Of a stretch of DNA of 64,000 nt, positions 52,802 through 61,359 are shown piece by piece (within the stretch, counting starts at the first letter, position 1; the number at the start of each line of letters is the position of its first letter). A program made the position numbers and the translations under genes. This stretch comes from an uncultured Spirochaetales bacterium (GTDB lineage: Bacteria; Spirochaetota; Spirochaetia; Sphaerochaetales; Sphaerochaetaceae): contig CALXOO010000008.1 in assembly GCA_944390045.1 (NCBI GenBank), positions 1 to 64,000 of the forward strand. The letters run 5' to 3'. The notes below the pieces were generated by a model. The model did not search any database and had not been told where the DNA came from. It saw nothing but the letters and a program-made list of their open reading frames with translations.

Positions 52802-53065
52802 TAATTCTCCTTGTACATTATGAGGCATCCTGAAACGGGATGCCTCACTCTGCTTCTTCTGTGTAAGTATTCTGAAGTTTAGAATCCGAAAACGGAATCT
52901 TAATATCAGATTATACTTAACTGCCCTGTTTTTCTGTGCATATGAAGTCTAGGCCGTGCAGTCCTCAATGGTACTTTGACAGTGCTGTCAGCATCATACA
53001 GCTTGCTCTTCAGCTGACTGTAAATGCTTTCTCCTGTGAAATGGAAGTGTAATGAATGAGGTGAC
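52802..53065. other. Intergenic region with hairpins, no gene seen
   Basis: I see no gene here. The region holds a terminator (52821-52847) and a small hairpin AGAATCCG-AAAA-CGGAATCT (52881-52900, one mismatch). It also holds a perfect TTGACA (52976-52981) inside the palindrome TGACAG-tg-CTGTCA, but without a -10 box at normal spacing. Confidence 0.5.
52821..52858 (+). terminator. Terminator after the dehydratase gene
   Basis: TGAGGCATCC (52821-52830) pairs with GGATGCCTCA (52838-52847), a perfect 10-bp stem, followed by a C/T-rich tail. Confidence 0.7.
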
Positions 53066-53106
53066 TGAAAAAAAGCGCCATGCCGGTGATTGTTGCGGCA
53101 TGGCGC
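53066..53106 (-). terminator. glnS terminator
   Basis: On the minus strand GCGCCATGCC and GGCATGGCGC form a perfect 10-bp stem followed by seven T. It is a strong Rho-independent terminator about 27 nt after the glnS stop. Confidence 0.9.
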
Positions 53107-53132
53107 GTTGTGCGGCTTATGGTCTGCAGGAC

Positions 53133-54824
53133 TCAGAGTCCCATCTTAGCCTTCTGCTTTGCCCAGGAGTCCTTGAGTGTCACTGTCCTGTTGAAGACCA
53201 TGTGCTCCGGTCTGCTGTCCTTGCTGTCCACACAGTAGTAGCCGTTGCGGATGAACTGCAGGTAGTCACCCGGCTTCGCCTTCGCCGCCTCTTCCTCGAT
53301 GACAGCATCGTTAAGGACGATGAGTGAGTCAGGATTGAGATCATCCAGGTAGTTTCCAGTTGCGGCTCCGGGGTTCTCTGCCTTGAAGAGCTTGTCATAC
53401 TGTCTGACCTCTGCCCTCAGGCAATGGTCTTTTGATACCCAGTGGCTTGTGCCCTTGACCTTGCGTCCGTCCGGGCTGTCGCCGCCGCGTGAGAGCGGAT
53501 CATAGGTCGCATGGATCAGAGTGATGCGGCCATTCTCGTCCTTCTCGACAGCTGTTGCCGTGATGTAGTAGGCGTACTTCAGTCTGATCTCGTTTCCGAT
53601 GTAGAGTCTGTGGTAACCCTTCACCGGCACTTCCATGAAGTCCTCACGCTCAATGTAGACATGCTTCGAGAATGCTACGGGATGTGAGCCCGCATTCTCA
53701 TCCTCAGGGTTGTTCACGGCCTCGAAATACTCGACCTGTCCTTCAGGATAGTTGTCGATTACGACCTCAACCGGATCCAGCACGGCCATGATCCTCTTTG
53801 CCCTCTTGTTCAGGTCCTCCCTGACGCAGAACTCCATCAGAGAATAGTCAACGACACCCTCGACCTTGGCGACGCCCACACGGCTGACGAAATCCTTCAT
53901 GGACTCAGGAGAGTATCCTCTTCTCCTGATTCCGGCGACAGTCGGCATCCTCGGGTCATCCCAGCCGCTGACAAAGTTGTTGTTGACAAGGTACAGCAGC
54001 TTGCGCTTGCTCATCAGGCAGTAGTTTATGTTCAGTCTTGCAAACTCATACTGATGAGGCGTGTGCTCGATTCCGTCTATGCTGGTGGCCCAGTCGTAAG
54101 CAGGTCTGTGATCCTCGAACTCAAGCGTGCAGATTGAGTGCGTGATGCCCTCGATCGCATCGCTGATGGGGTGGGTGAAGTCGTACATCGGATAAATGCA
54201 CCACTTGTCGCCTGTGCGCGGATGAGTGGCGAACTTGATCCTGTAGAGCGCCGGATCCCTGAGATTGATGTTGGGACTTGCCATGTCGATCTTCGCCCTG
54301 AGCGTGTAACTGCCTTCAGGATGCTTTCCCTGCCTCATCTCCTCAAAGAGTCGGAGATTCTCCTCAATGCTCCTGTCCCTGTCCGGGCTGTTCTTTCCGG
54401 GTTCTGTAAGTGTGCCGCGGTATTCCCTCATCTGCTCGGCGGAGAGGGAGTCGACATAGGCCTTGCCTTCCCTGATCAGGCGTACGGCGATCTCATACAG
54501 CTGATCGTAATAGTCCGAGGCATAGTATTCGTGCTCACCCCAGTCAAAACCCAGCCAGTGGATATCGTCCTTGATCGCATCGATGTACTCATTCTCCTCC
54601 TTTGCCGGATTGGTGTCATCCAGGCGGAGATGACAGCGTCCGTGGTACTTCTCCGCCAGGGAGAAGTTGAGACAGATGCTCTTGATGTGTCCGATGTGAA
54701 GGTAGCCGTTGGGCTCCGGGGGAAAACGTGTGACAATCTCGTTGTTTGGTACACGTCCGTTTTTAAGGTCGTCCTCGATGATCTTCTCTATGAAGTTCAG
54801 CGGGCGTTCAGCATTCTCAGCCAT
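53133..54824 (-). CDS. glnS: Glutaminyl-tRNA synthetase
   Basis: This 563-residue class I synthetase charges tRNA-Gln directly. The HIGH-type motif is PNGYLHIGHIKS (about 36) and the KMSKS-type motif is LMSKRKL (about 265). DTNPAKEENEYIDAI and LMEFCVRE fit GlnRS rather than GluRS, and the C-terminal half is the anticodon-binding beta-barrel pair. GGAGG precedes the ATG. Direct GlnRS means this organism need not use the GatCAB route for Gln-tRNA, although it may still have it. Confidence 0.96.
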   Translation of the reverse strand: MAENAERPLNFIEKIIEDDLKNGRVPNNEIVTRFPPEPNGYLHIGHIKSICLNFSLAEKYHGRCHLRLDDTNPAKEENEYIDAIKDDIHWLGFDWGEHEYYASDYYDQLYEIAVRLIREGKAYVDSLSAEQMREYRGTLTEPGKNSPDRDRSIEENLRLFEEMRQGKHPEGSYTLRAKIDMASPNINLRDPALYRIKFATHPRTGDKWCIYPMYDFTHPISDAIEGITHSICTLEFEDHRPAYDWATSIDGIEHTPHQYEFARLNINYCLMSKRKLLYLVNNNFVSGWDDPRMPTVAGIRRRGYSPESMKDFVSRVGVAKVEGVVDYSLMEFCVREDLNKRAKRIMAVLDPVEVVIDNYPEGQVEYFEAVNNPEDENAGSHPVAFSKHVYIEREDFMEVPVKGYHRLYIGNEIRLKYAYYITATAVEKDENGRITLIHATYDPLSRGGDSPDGRKVKGTSHWVSKDHCLRAEVRQYDKLFKAENPGAATGNYLDDLNPDSLIVLNDAVIEEEAAKAKPGDYLQFIRNGYYCVDSKDSRPEHMVFNRTVTLKDSWAKQKAKMGL

Positions 54825-54896
54825 GGTTCCTCCTTATCCAGCCCTTCAGAGGGGCTGCTTTGGAATTTTGTGCTGATAATACCACCTTGGTGTGGA

Positions 54897-55334
54897 TCAT
54901 GAAAAGATGAAAGTGGTCTGTCCTCCGCCTTTTGCCCAGAAAGAGATCGATGCGCTGGCTGCGATGGAGGGGAAGGTCAGGCTGTAGAGCCTCTGCTGTC
55001 CGCGCAGGAAGCTGATCGTGTCCGCCTGTTTCTCAACAGTCAGCGGGACTGAAGCGCCGGCAGGCCACTGCTCTGCAGTCCGGATGCCAAGAAAGTCCAG
55101 CTCAAGCCGCGTCATCTCCCCGTCATCAAAGATCCTAAGTCCCTGGTCCAGTGAGAAGATCACGGCAATGCCGCAGCATGCTTCGCCTGTGTGGCTGAAT
55201 GTGATCCTCTCGTCCTCATCCGTCGTCCAGACGAGGTGATGTTCTCCGTCGCAGACGAATGCGAGCTCCCGTGATGAGAGTATCCTCACTTTCTCAGGCT
55301 TTCTGATCCACTGGCATTTCCTAATCTTGACCAT
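54897..55334 (-). CDS. Hypothetical protein, beta-rich
   Basis: This 145-residue protein has no family I recognise. It is rich in predicted strands, with no signal peptide or membrane segment, and contains an ACCG pair of cysteines and many aromatics near the C-terminus. No clear ribosome-binding site precedes the ATG. It lies between glnS and a divergent kinase-like gene. Codon use resembles its neighbours, so I judge it real. Confidence 0.55.
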   Translation of the reverse strand: MVKIRKCQWIRKPEKVRILSSRELAFVCDGEHHLVWTTDEDERITFSHTGEACCGIAVIFSLDQGLRIFDDGEMTRLELDFLGIRTAEQWPAGASVPLTVEKQADTISFLRGQQRLYSLTFPSIAASASISFWAKGGGQTTFIFS

Positions 55335-55386
55335 AGTGGCTATCTTTTCAGAAACTTGAGATAATTTCCATAGGAGGAAGAGTGGA

Positions 55387-56097
55387 ATGATATACCTTGC
55401 CGGCGTGTTGGAGTGTCATCTTGTGATTGACAGCGGCAGTGTGAGCCTGGCTCCGGGAGGAGTGCTTTATGACACCGCAGTCATGGTCAGACGGTCAGTT
55501 GATCCGCGTGTGTCCGTCTTCTCACGTCTTGCCAATGACGGACCGGGACGCATCCTGCTTGAGGCGCTGGTCAGGGAGAGAATCGTATTTGATCCGAATC
55601 TTGTCTGTGAGTCGCTTCCCTCGTACCTGGTCGTAGAGGACAGAGAGGGCCGGAGTGTGACCTATTCAGGCTCGACAAGCCAGGTATGCGCCCAGAGCGG
55701 GGAGATGTCGAATGCCCTTGCCGGCAACAGCGATGTCGACATTGTCTCTGTCCTGGGCGGAGGACTGTACTACCAGCCGCTCTTCTCATCCATTCTTGAC
55801 AGTGTGACCTTCCTTCCACAGAAGCCGTATCTCGTGCTGGATCCGGCAAGCGGCAGTTTCGAGCATCCGGACCTTCCGCGCTACGTCCGTCAGATCAGGA
55901 CGGCGCTTGAGTATGCGGATGAGCTCATCCTCTCACAGGAGGACCTTGGACTTTTCCCTGACTGCGAGCTGTCCTCCCTGGCCCCTGTCGTGAACATTGT
56001 CCGCAGCGGACATGTCGTCCGTTACCAGGCGGGGGAAAAGGAGGAGTTCGAGGGCGGCAGGCAGGCTGTGTACAGGAGACTCTCACAGCGGATGTGA
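55387..56097 (+). CDS. Short PfkB/ribokinase-like protein, probably inactive
   Basis: This 236-residue protein resembles the N-terminal two-thirds of a PfkB sugar kinase: an opening LAGVLECHLVID strand, LAPGGVLYDTAV in place of the GG-N/A substrate loop, and VFSRLANDGPGRILLEAL. The family's C-terminal GAGD motif, which carries the catalytic aspartate and anion hole, is absent, and the protein is ~70 residues short. It may be a decayed or regulatory relative. AGGAGG precedes the ATG. Its end overlaps the convergent GGDEF gene by 15 nt. Confidence 0.6.
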   Translation: MIYLAGVLECHLVIDSGSVSLAPGGVLYDTAVMVRRSVDPRVSVFSRLANDGPGRILLEALVRERIVFDPNLVCESLPSYLVVEDREGRSVTYSGSTSQVCAQSGEMSNALAGNSDVDIVSVLGGGLYYQPLFSSILDSVTFLPQKPYLVLDPASGSFEHPDLPRYVRQIRTALEYADELILSQEDLGLFPDCELSSLAPVVNIVRSGHVVRYQAGEKEEFEGGRQAVYRRLSQRM

Positions 56098-57777
56098 GCT
56101 CTTGTGCCGGTTCTTCTCCCTGTACATCCTGCTGTCTGCATCCCTTATTCTGGAGATGATGTCCTGCCTTGTGCTTGCGCTCCAGCGCACCGCTCCTGCC
56201 GAGAAACCGTAACCCATTCCATTGCGCTTTCTGAAGTTCTCCCTGAGGTTCGTGATTATGCGCTGGGTGTCAAAGGGGGAGTCCTCTTCGACCATCAGCA
56301 GGAACTCGTCTCCGCCATAGCGGAAGATGTAGCAGTTGAGTCCGGTCGTCGTCTCCCTGAGACTTTCAGCGAAATCCACGAGCAGCCTGTCTCCGGCGGC
56401 ATGGCCGAAGTTGTCATTGCATTCCTTCATTCCGTCGATGTCGAACATGAAGATGTACAGGGTGCCTGCACGTCTCACCTCACGCCCCAGGGCGCTTATC
56501 CTGTTGTCGAGTGCCGCGCGGTTCAGCAGGCCTGTCAGCGAGTCACTGTATGCCAGTGAGAATATTTTCCTTCTCTCTTCGCTGGAGTGTGAGTTCTTCA
56601 TGCTCTCGGCGAAAGCCCTGAGCAGGAAGATCAGGATGGCCAGGTAGAAAGGTACATAGAGCACAAGCTGGATCTGAAGCGGCTGGTTGCTTCCCATCAG
56701 GATCTGTTCGATCACGACCGGGAAGATGTACAGGATCATTCCTGTGATCAGGAAGGGGCCTCCGTCATAGCGGTTCCTTATCCAGGTCACTGTGCATACG
56801 GCTGCAAGCGAGAGCAGGTGGAGCATGAGCAGCATTGAGACAGCGAAGAGTATGTTGTCGTATGGAATGTGGAAGAACACATACAGCGTATACATGAGGA
56901 TGTAGAGCGCGATGATTCCATAAGAGGCATGCTCGAAGACACGGTAGGCTGCGGTAAGGCCCGTGTCATAGTTTTTCCTGATGTAGTGCAGCATTGAGAG
57001 CGGAAGGAGAGCCATCATGAGATAGGACAGATCCAGCGCGATTGTCACATTGTCCATCACGAGCTGCTTGCTCCAGTTCTGTGTCAGGATCCACAGTCCG
57101 GTTATCATGACAAGTGCAAATGAGGAGATCAGGTTGCTTCGCGCGGTCTTGTTGCCGAGTATCAGGGCCAGCAGCGTTATCACGACCGAGAGGGTGATGA
57201 CTGACAGCGCGATCAGCAGAGATACGCTGTTCTGTGCCACGATGCCGGCGACCAGGGCGGTCTTGTTGCCGAAATACACCGGATAGAAGTTATGTCCGCT
57301 GCTGTCATAACTCGTGACATAAATGATCCTGACAGTGCTTTCTCCCTCCATTCCGTCATCAAGCGGCATGAGATTGTAGCGGCCGCCGTCATAGGATGCC
57401 GGCTCATAGCCTCCCTGCCTGGATGTGAGCTCGTAGATAAGCTCGTCGTCCTGATAGACACGGACGCTGGCCCCGCTGCTTCTGAAGCAGAGTGTCGGAT
57501 CCGTATAGCCGGCTGCGCCGGCATCAACAGTGGTGACAAACTCATATGTGGAGCTGAATGCGGTTGATTCCGTGTCCTTCCACATGGCCGTACTGCTGTC
57601 GCTTGTGACAAGTTCTCCGTTCAGATATATGTCAAAGCCTTCAAGCTCCTCATAGCCACCGTAAAAGCCCCAGGTTAGTTCCTGCGGAAGTCTCAGCGTG
57701 GCAAATATCAGCATGGCGGACAGGATCAGGGTGAGGATGATTGAGATGAGCGTGATCAGTCTGAAATACTTTCTCAT
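56083..57777 (-). CDS. Membrane GGDEF protein (diguanylate cyclase)
   Basis: This 564-residue protein has an N-terminal transmembrane helix, an extracytoplasmic beta-rich sensor (about 30-170), about seven membrane segments (180-390) and a C-terminal GGDEF domain. The layout is that of 7TM-DISM sensors. DSLTGLLNRAAL, DIDGMKECNDNFGH and YGGDEFLLM show an intact catalytic site, so it should make cyclic di-GMP. The inhibitory RxxD site is absent. It overlaps the next GGDEF gene by 4 nt. Confidence 0.88.
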   Translation of the reverse strand: MRKYFRLITLISIILTLILSAMLIFATLRLPQELTWGFYGGYEELEGFDIYLNGELVTSDSSTAMWKDTESTAFSSTYEFVTTVDAGAAGYTDPTLCFRSSGASVRVYQDDELIYELTSRQGGYEPASYDGGRYNLMPLDDGMEGESTVRIIYVTSYDSSGHNFYPVYFGNKTALVAGIVAQNSVSLLIALSVITLSVVITLLALILGNKTARSNLISSFALVMITGLWILTQNWSKQLVMDNVTIALDLSYLMMALLPLSMLHYIRKNYDTGLTAAYRVFEHASYGIIALYILMYTLYVFFHIPYDNILFAVSMLLMLHLLSLAAVCTVTWIRNRYDGGPFLITGMILYIFPVVIEQILMGSNQPLQIQLVLYVPFYLAILIFLLRAFAESMKNSHSSEERRKIFSLAYSDSLTGLLNRAALDNRISALGREVRRAGTLYIFMFDIDGMKECNDNFGHAAGDRLLVDFAESLRETTTGLNCYIFRYGGDEFLLMVEEDSPFDTQRIITNLRENFRKRNGMGYGFSAGAVRWSASTRQDIISRIRDADSRMYREKNRHKSSHPL

Positions 57778-59486
57778 TCACTCCTCCTCACAAGTCTTGC
57801 CGTGCCGCTCTTTATCTCCTTTTTCATGCGGTACATCGCCCTGTCCGCCTGTGCCAGAAGCCTCTCGAAGTCAGCCTTTCCGCTGCCTTCGTAGAGTGTC
57901 CACCCGTATGATATCGAAGTGGAGTAGGGCGCTTTCTCGCTGTAACGGGCGGCAAAGGAGGAAAGGAAGGCCTCCATGTCGCCATTTACCGACTCCGGCG
58001 GGATTATGCTGACAAACTCGTCGCCTCCCTGACGGAATGTCCGGCTCTCAGCAGGCAGCTCTAGGCGGATGAAGGAACCGAAGTATGAGAAGACCTTGTC
58101 TCCCTCCCTGTGGCCGAAACAGTCGTTTACCAGCTTGAGATCGTTGATGTCCATCTCCACAATGTAGAAACTGTCAGCCAGGCTTTCCGGATCACTGCGG
58201 AACCGGTCCAGGTTCCTCCGGTTCAGGCAGCCCGTCAGACTGTCCTTGTACAGCAGGTCGTCAAGCTCGATCTGTCCGATTATTATCCTCTCGCGGCTGA
58301 GGTATTCTGAGATGGCGAAGATGATGTAGTTGATGGTCGCGATGAGGCGCAGCATTCCACCTGCCAGGCGGAGGACTGTGTAGAACCTCAGCTCAGGCAC
58401 GCTGGACAGCTCTGATGCCATGGCAAGGGCCACAAGCAGTGGGCTGGTCAGATGGTACCAGGTGACGGATCCTGACTCTGAAGTCCTCTTCTCAATCAGC
58501 ATCGTGATGATGTAAACGAATGTGACTGCCAGCGAGAGCGGCTTCGTCAGATGGAAGACGGTATGCATGAAGTGCGGCAGAAGACCGCTGGCTGCCAGAC
58601 TGATCATTACGACAAACAGAGGCAGGAGTGCTAGGACACGGTAACGGGTCTTTTCCAGGCCGCTGTTTCCAGTGCTCTTGCATAGCAGGGCATAAAGCGT
58701 CAGGGACCAGAAGGCGCTGGTCAGCTGGTCAAGCACCTGCCACAGCTGTTCATTCTGTACAAGCAGCATTCTGACCGGGCTGTTCACAAGGCTCTGGAGC
58801 ATGAGCAGCAGCTCGAGAGCGAGGATCAGGGCGACATGGGCTGTCGAGTACTGCCTGTGCATGAGTATGATGACCATGATTGTGAGGAATTCCAGTGTGA
58901 AGAAGGCCACCATGATGAAGAGGCAGATCATCCCCTCATCCTTCATAAGTGAGATGATGTCGAAGCTTGAGCCGGCTATCAGGCCGTTTATGGTCACTGG
59001 AGTCGGTACTCCTCTTGACGGGTTCTCGAACTCGACCGCAATATCATGGACAACTGTTCCGTCCGGCAGTCTTCCCACATGCACGAGCTCGCTTGAGTGA
59101 TAGTCACCGAAGAAGGTGGATCCGCTTGAGGCGCTTCCTCCTGTGGCGACGAGCTCACCATTTATGTATATCCTGAAAAGCGGTGCATCAGTAGCGATCA
59201 GGTAGGCCCTCCTGTGTTCCAGCAGCGAGCTGTCCACAGTTCCCTCAAGACGCAGGACATCACCCTTCGAGAGCGTCACCATCATCGGCAGCTCTCCCTC
59301 ATCCGCTATCACTGTCCTGTTCAGGCTTATGCTGGCTCTCTGCGGAACCAGAACTGTTCCGTCGTGGTAGATTGAAGGTGAGATGATCGAGGAGTGAAGA
59401 AATGCCGAAGTCAGCATGAGCGCCACAGCGGCGGCGATTATGCATGCCCTCACAATCTTCAACAGACCCGGCTTCCTGCTTTCCAT
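57774..59486 (-). CDS. Membrane GGDEF protein (diguanylate cyclase), paralogue
   Basis: This 570-residue protein has the same layout as its downstream neighbour: a signal-anchor helix, an extracytoplasmic beta-sandwich sensor with RIYINGELVATGG (about 110-125), seven membrane segments and a GGDEF domain. DSLTGCLNRRNL, DINDLKLVNDCFGH and RQGGDEFVS are intact; no RxxD inhibitory site is seen. The ATGA overlap suggests one operon and coordinated levels. The two are clearly paralogues, so this is an old tandem duplication. Confidence 0.88.
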   Translation of the reverse strand: MESRKPGLLKIVRACIIAAAVALMLTSAFLHSSIISPSIYHDGTVLVPQRASISLNRTVIADEGELPMMVTLSKGDVLRLEGTVDSSLLEHRRAYLIATDAPLFRIYINGELVATGGSASSGSTFFGDYHSSELVHVGRLPDGTVVHDIAVEFENPSRGVPTPVTINGLIAGSSFDIISLMKDEGMICLFIMVAFFTLEFLTIMVIILMHRQYSTAHVALILALELLLMLQSLVNSPVRMLLVQNEQLWQVLDQLTSAFWSLTLYALLCKSTGNSGLEKTRYRVLALLPLFVVMISLAASGLLPHFMHTVFHLTKPLSLAVTFVYIITMLIEKRTSESGSVTWYHLTSPLLVALAMASELSSVPELRFYTVLRLAGGMLRLIATINYIIFAISEYLSRERIIIGQIELDDLLYKDSLTGCLNRRNLDRFRSDPESLADSFYIVEMDINDLKLVNDCFGHREGDKVFSYFGSFIRLELPAESRTFRQGGDEFVSIIPPESVNGDMEAFLSSFAARYSEKAPYSTSISYGWTLYEGSGKADFERLLAQADRAMYRMKKEIKSGTARLVRRSE

Positions 59487-59566
59487 AGCCTTAGATTAAG
59501 GCCTGCGCAGATGCTCTTCAAGCGGAAAAGTTGATCATATGCCGGAATTGGACTAGGATGCGGCTC

Positions 59567-60532
59567 ATGAAGACCAGAGTCCTGCCACTTGTCATGGCCA
59601 TCGTCATCCTTCTTTCCTCCTGCTCAGGCGGTTCATACACAGAGTATGAGTTCATGATGGATACCAACTGTTCCATCACTGTCTACAGCAGGGCGGACAG
59701 GGATGCGGTTGCACCTGTCTTCGCCAGACTCAGGGAACTGGACAGGGCTCTGGACCGCTTCAACGCATCAGGCGATGTGGCACGGGTGAATCTGAGCGCA
59801 GGGCAGTCGCCCGTGGAGGTATCCCCTGAGGTCTTCGGCCTGATCTCGCGGGCGAAGGAACTCTGCGAAATGACCGCAGGAGCCTTCAATCCGCTGCTGG
59901 GTGCCGTATCCGACCTGTGGGGATTCGACAGGGCGGAGCATGAGTCAGTCCCGTCTCAGACAGAGATTGCAGGACTCCTGGAGGCTTGTGACATCAGCAA
60001 CCTGGTGCTGGATGCTGACAGCTGCAGCGTATACATTGCTGATGAGAGGGCCAGACTGGATCTTGGTGCCATAGCCAAGGGCTATGCGGGACAGGTGGCA
60101 TCACAGCTGCTGGCAGAGCTCGGCGTGGAGAGGGCCATTGTGAATCTCGGCGGAAATGTCACCGTACTCGGAAGCCGGGAAGACGGCAGGCCCTGGCGGG
60201 TGGGCATACAGAATCCGGAGGCGGATGAGGGAGGCTACTTCGCCACTGTCGACTGTAGCGACACATCTGTGGTCACCTCAGGCGCCTATCAGCGCTACTT
60301 CGATCTCGACGGGGTCCGCTACCACCACATTCTGGATCCCTCGACCGGATATCCTGCAGAGAGTGATATATCATCCGTCACCATAATAAGTCCTGATGGT
60401 GCGCTTGCTGATGCACTCTCCACTGCCTGTTTTGTCCTGGGAAGCCGGAATGCGGAGGAACTCTGCCGGCGCTGCGGAGTGCAGGCACTGATCCTCACCA
60501 CCTCAGGAGAGATCATCAGGCTTGAGCAGTAG
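59567..60532 (+). CDS. apbE: ApbE-type FAD:protein FMN transferase lipoprotein
   Basis: This 321-residue exported lipoprotein has signal LPLVMAIVILLSSC with a lipobox cysteine. The ApbE domain shows MDTNCSITVYS, LDLGAIAKGYA and NLGGN, and a C-terminal HILDPSTGYPA. It attaches FMN covalently to threonine of partner proteins such as RnfG/NqrC outside the cytoplasm. The ATG at 59567 has AGGA upstream; a TTG at 59531 and an ATG at 59558 are alternatives. It converges with the methyltransferase gene with a 30-nt overlap. No flavinylation partner is adjacent. Confidence 0.92.
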   Translation: MKTRVLPLVMAIVILLSSCSGGSYTEYEFMMDTNCSITVYSRADRDAVAPVFARLRELDRALDRFNASGDVARVNLSAGQSPVEVSPEVFGLISRAKELCEMTAGAFNPLLGAVSDLWGFDRAEHESVPSQTEIAGLLEACDISNLVLDADSCSVYIADERARLDLGAIAKGYAGQVASQLLAELGVERAIVNLGGNVTVLGSREDGRPWRVGIQNPEADEGGYFATVDCSDTSVVTSGAYQRYFDLDGVRYHHILDPSTGYPAESDISSVTIISPDGALADALSTACFVLGSRNAEELCRRCGVQALILTTSGEIIRLEQ

Positions 60533-61285
60533 CATCGTCATATAGCAGTCCTGTATGAAGGAGTCAACCGGCTCAAAGCCGCTTTTCTCACTGAAGTAGT
60601 CAAGCAGCACGAGTCCCGAGTGAAGAAGTCCTCCCAGGACAGAATCGAGAGTATGGCTGAATTCGAAGGTTCCGCCGCTGGAGGCAAGTCGCGCTCTCTG
60701 CCTTTCTGACAGGCTCTTGCCGGAAGAGAAGGGGAGCGTGTAGCGAATCTTCATTTTCCCCCTTTCCAGTGCGGGAACATCGAAAATGTACATCACCGGG
60801 TTCGCGATGCTCAGCATGAAATGTCCGCCGGGCTTCAGGACGCGCACGACTTCGCTGATCACCTGTGCGATGTGCGCTGTGAAGTTGAGTGAGACCGGAT
60901 TGATGACAGTGTCAAAGGAAGCGGAGCCGAAGACAGACAGATCCGCCATGTCGCCGCGCACGGTCTCCAGCCGCAGTGAGTATTTATGGGCTGTGGCTCT
61001 GTCCTGCTCCAGTTGCCTTTGCGAGATATCGAACACGACGACATCCCTTCCGCTTGCGGCGAGAATCGGTCCCTGCTGTCCTCCTCCCGAGGCCAGGGCC
61101 AGCACACGCTTTCCAATTAGCCTTGTCCAGCTGTCAGGCAGCTTCTTCTCAGGCCCCAGCGAGATTTCAGGATGTCCTTTCCGGGCCTCCGCCATTTTCT
61201 CCTCGTCAGCGGGAATCGTCCACCAGTTGTGTCTTGAGACCTCTTCGTCCCAGGCTGCCGCATTGAGCTCTTCGATGCTACTCAT
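60503..61285 (-). CDS. SAM-dependent class I methyltransferase
   Basis: This 260-residue protein has the methyltransferase motif I variant VLALASGGGQQG (about 64-75), then DVVVFDISQRQLEQD (motif II), RGDMADLSVF and a VVRVLKPGGHFMLSI segment. The substrate is unknown. The ATG at 61285 opens the domain cleanly; a longer frame to 61336 runs into the glgC terminator. It lies just after that terminator and so probably has its own promoter. Confidence 0.85.
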   Translation of the reverse strand: MSSIEELNAAAWDEEVSRHNWWTIPADEEKMAEARKGHPEISLGPEKKLPDSWTRLIGKRVLALASGGGQQGPILAASGRDVVVFDISQRQLEQDRATAHKYSLRLETVRGDMADLSVFGSASFDTVINPVSLNFTAHIAQVISEVVRVLKPGGHFMLSIANPVMYIFDVPALERGKMKIRYTLPFSSGKSLSERQRARLASSGGTFEFSHTLDSVLGGLLHSGLVLLDYFSEKSGFEPVDSFIQDCYMTMLLLKPDDLS

Positions 61286-61303
61286 GTGCAGGATTATAGC
61301 ATA

Positions 61304-61334
61304 CGAAAAGGCCCACGCTTTTGTGACGTGGGCC
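61304..61334 (-). terminator. glgC terminator
   Basis: On the minus strand GGCCCACG and CGTGGGCC form a perfect 8-bp stem, followed by TTTTCGT. It lies about 26 nt after the glgC stop. Confidence 0.8.
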
Positions 61335-61359
61335 AAAGTGTTTCCTTCTTCTCCTGGTT

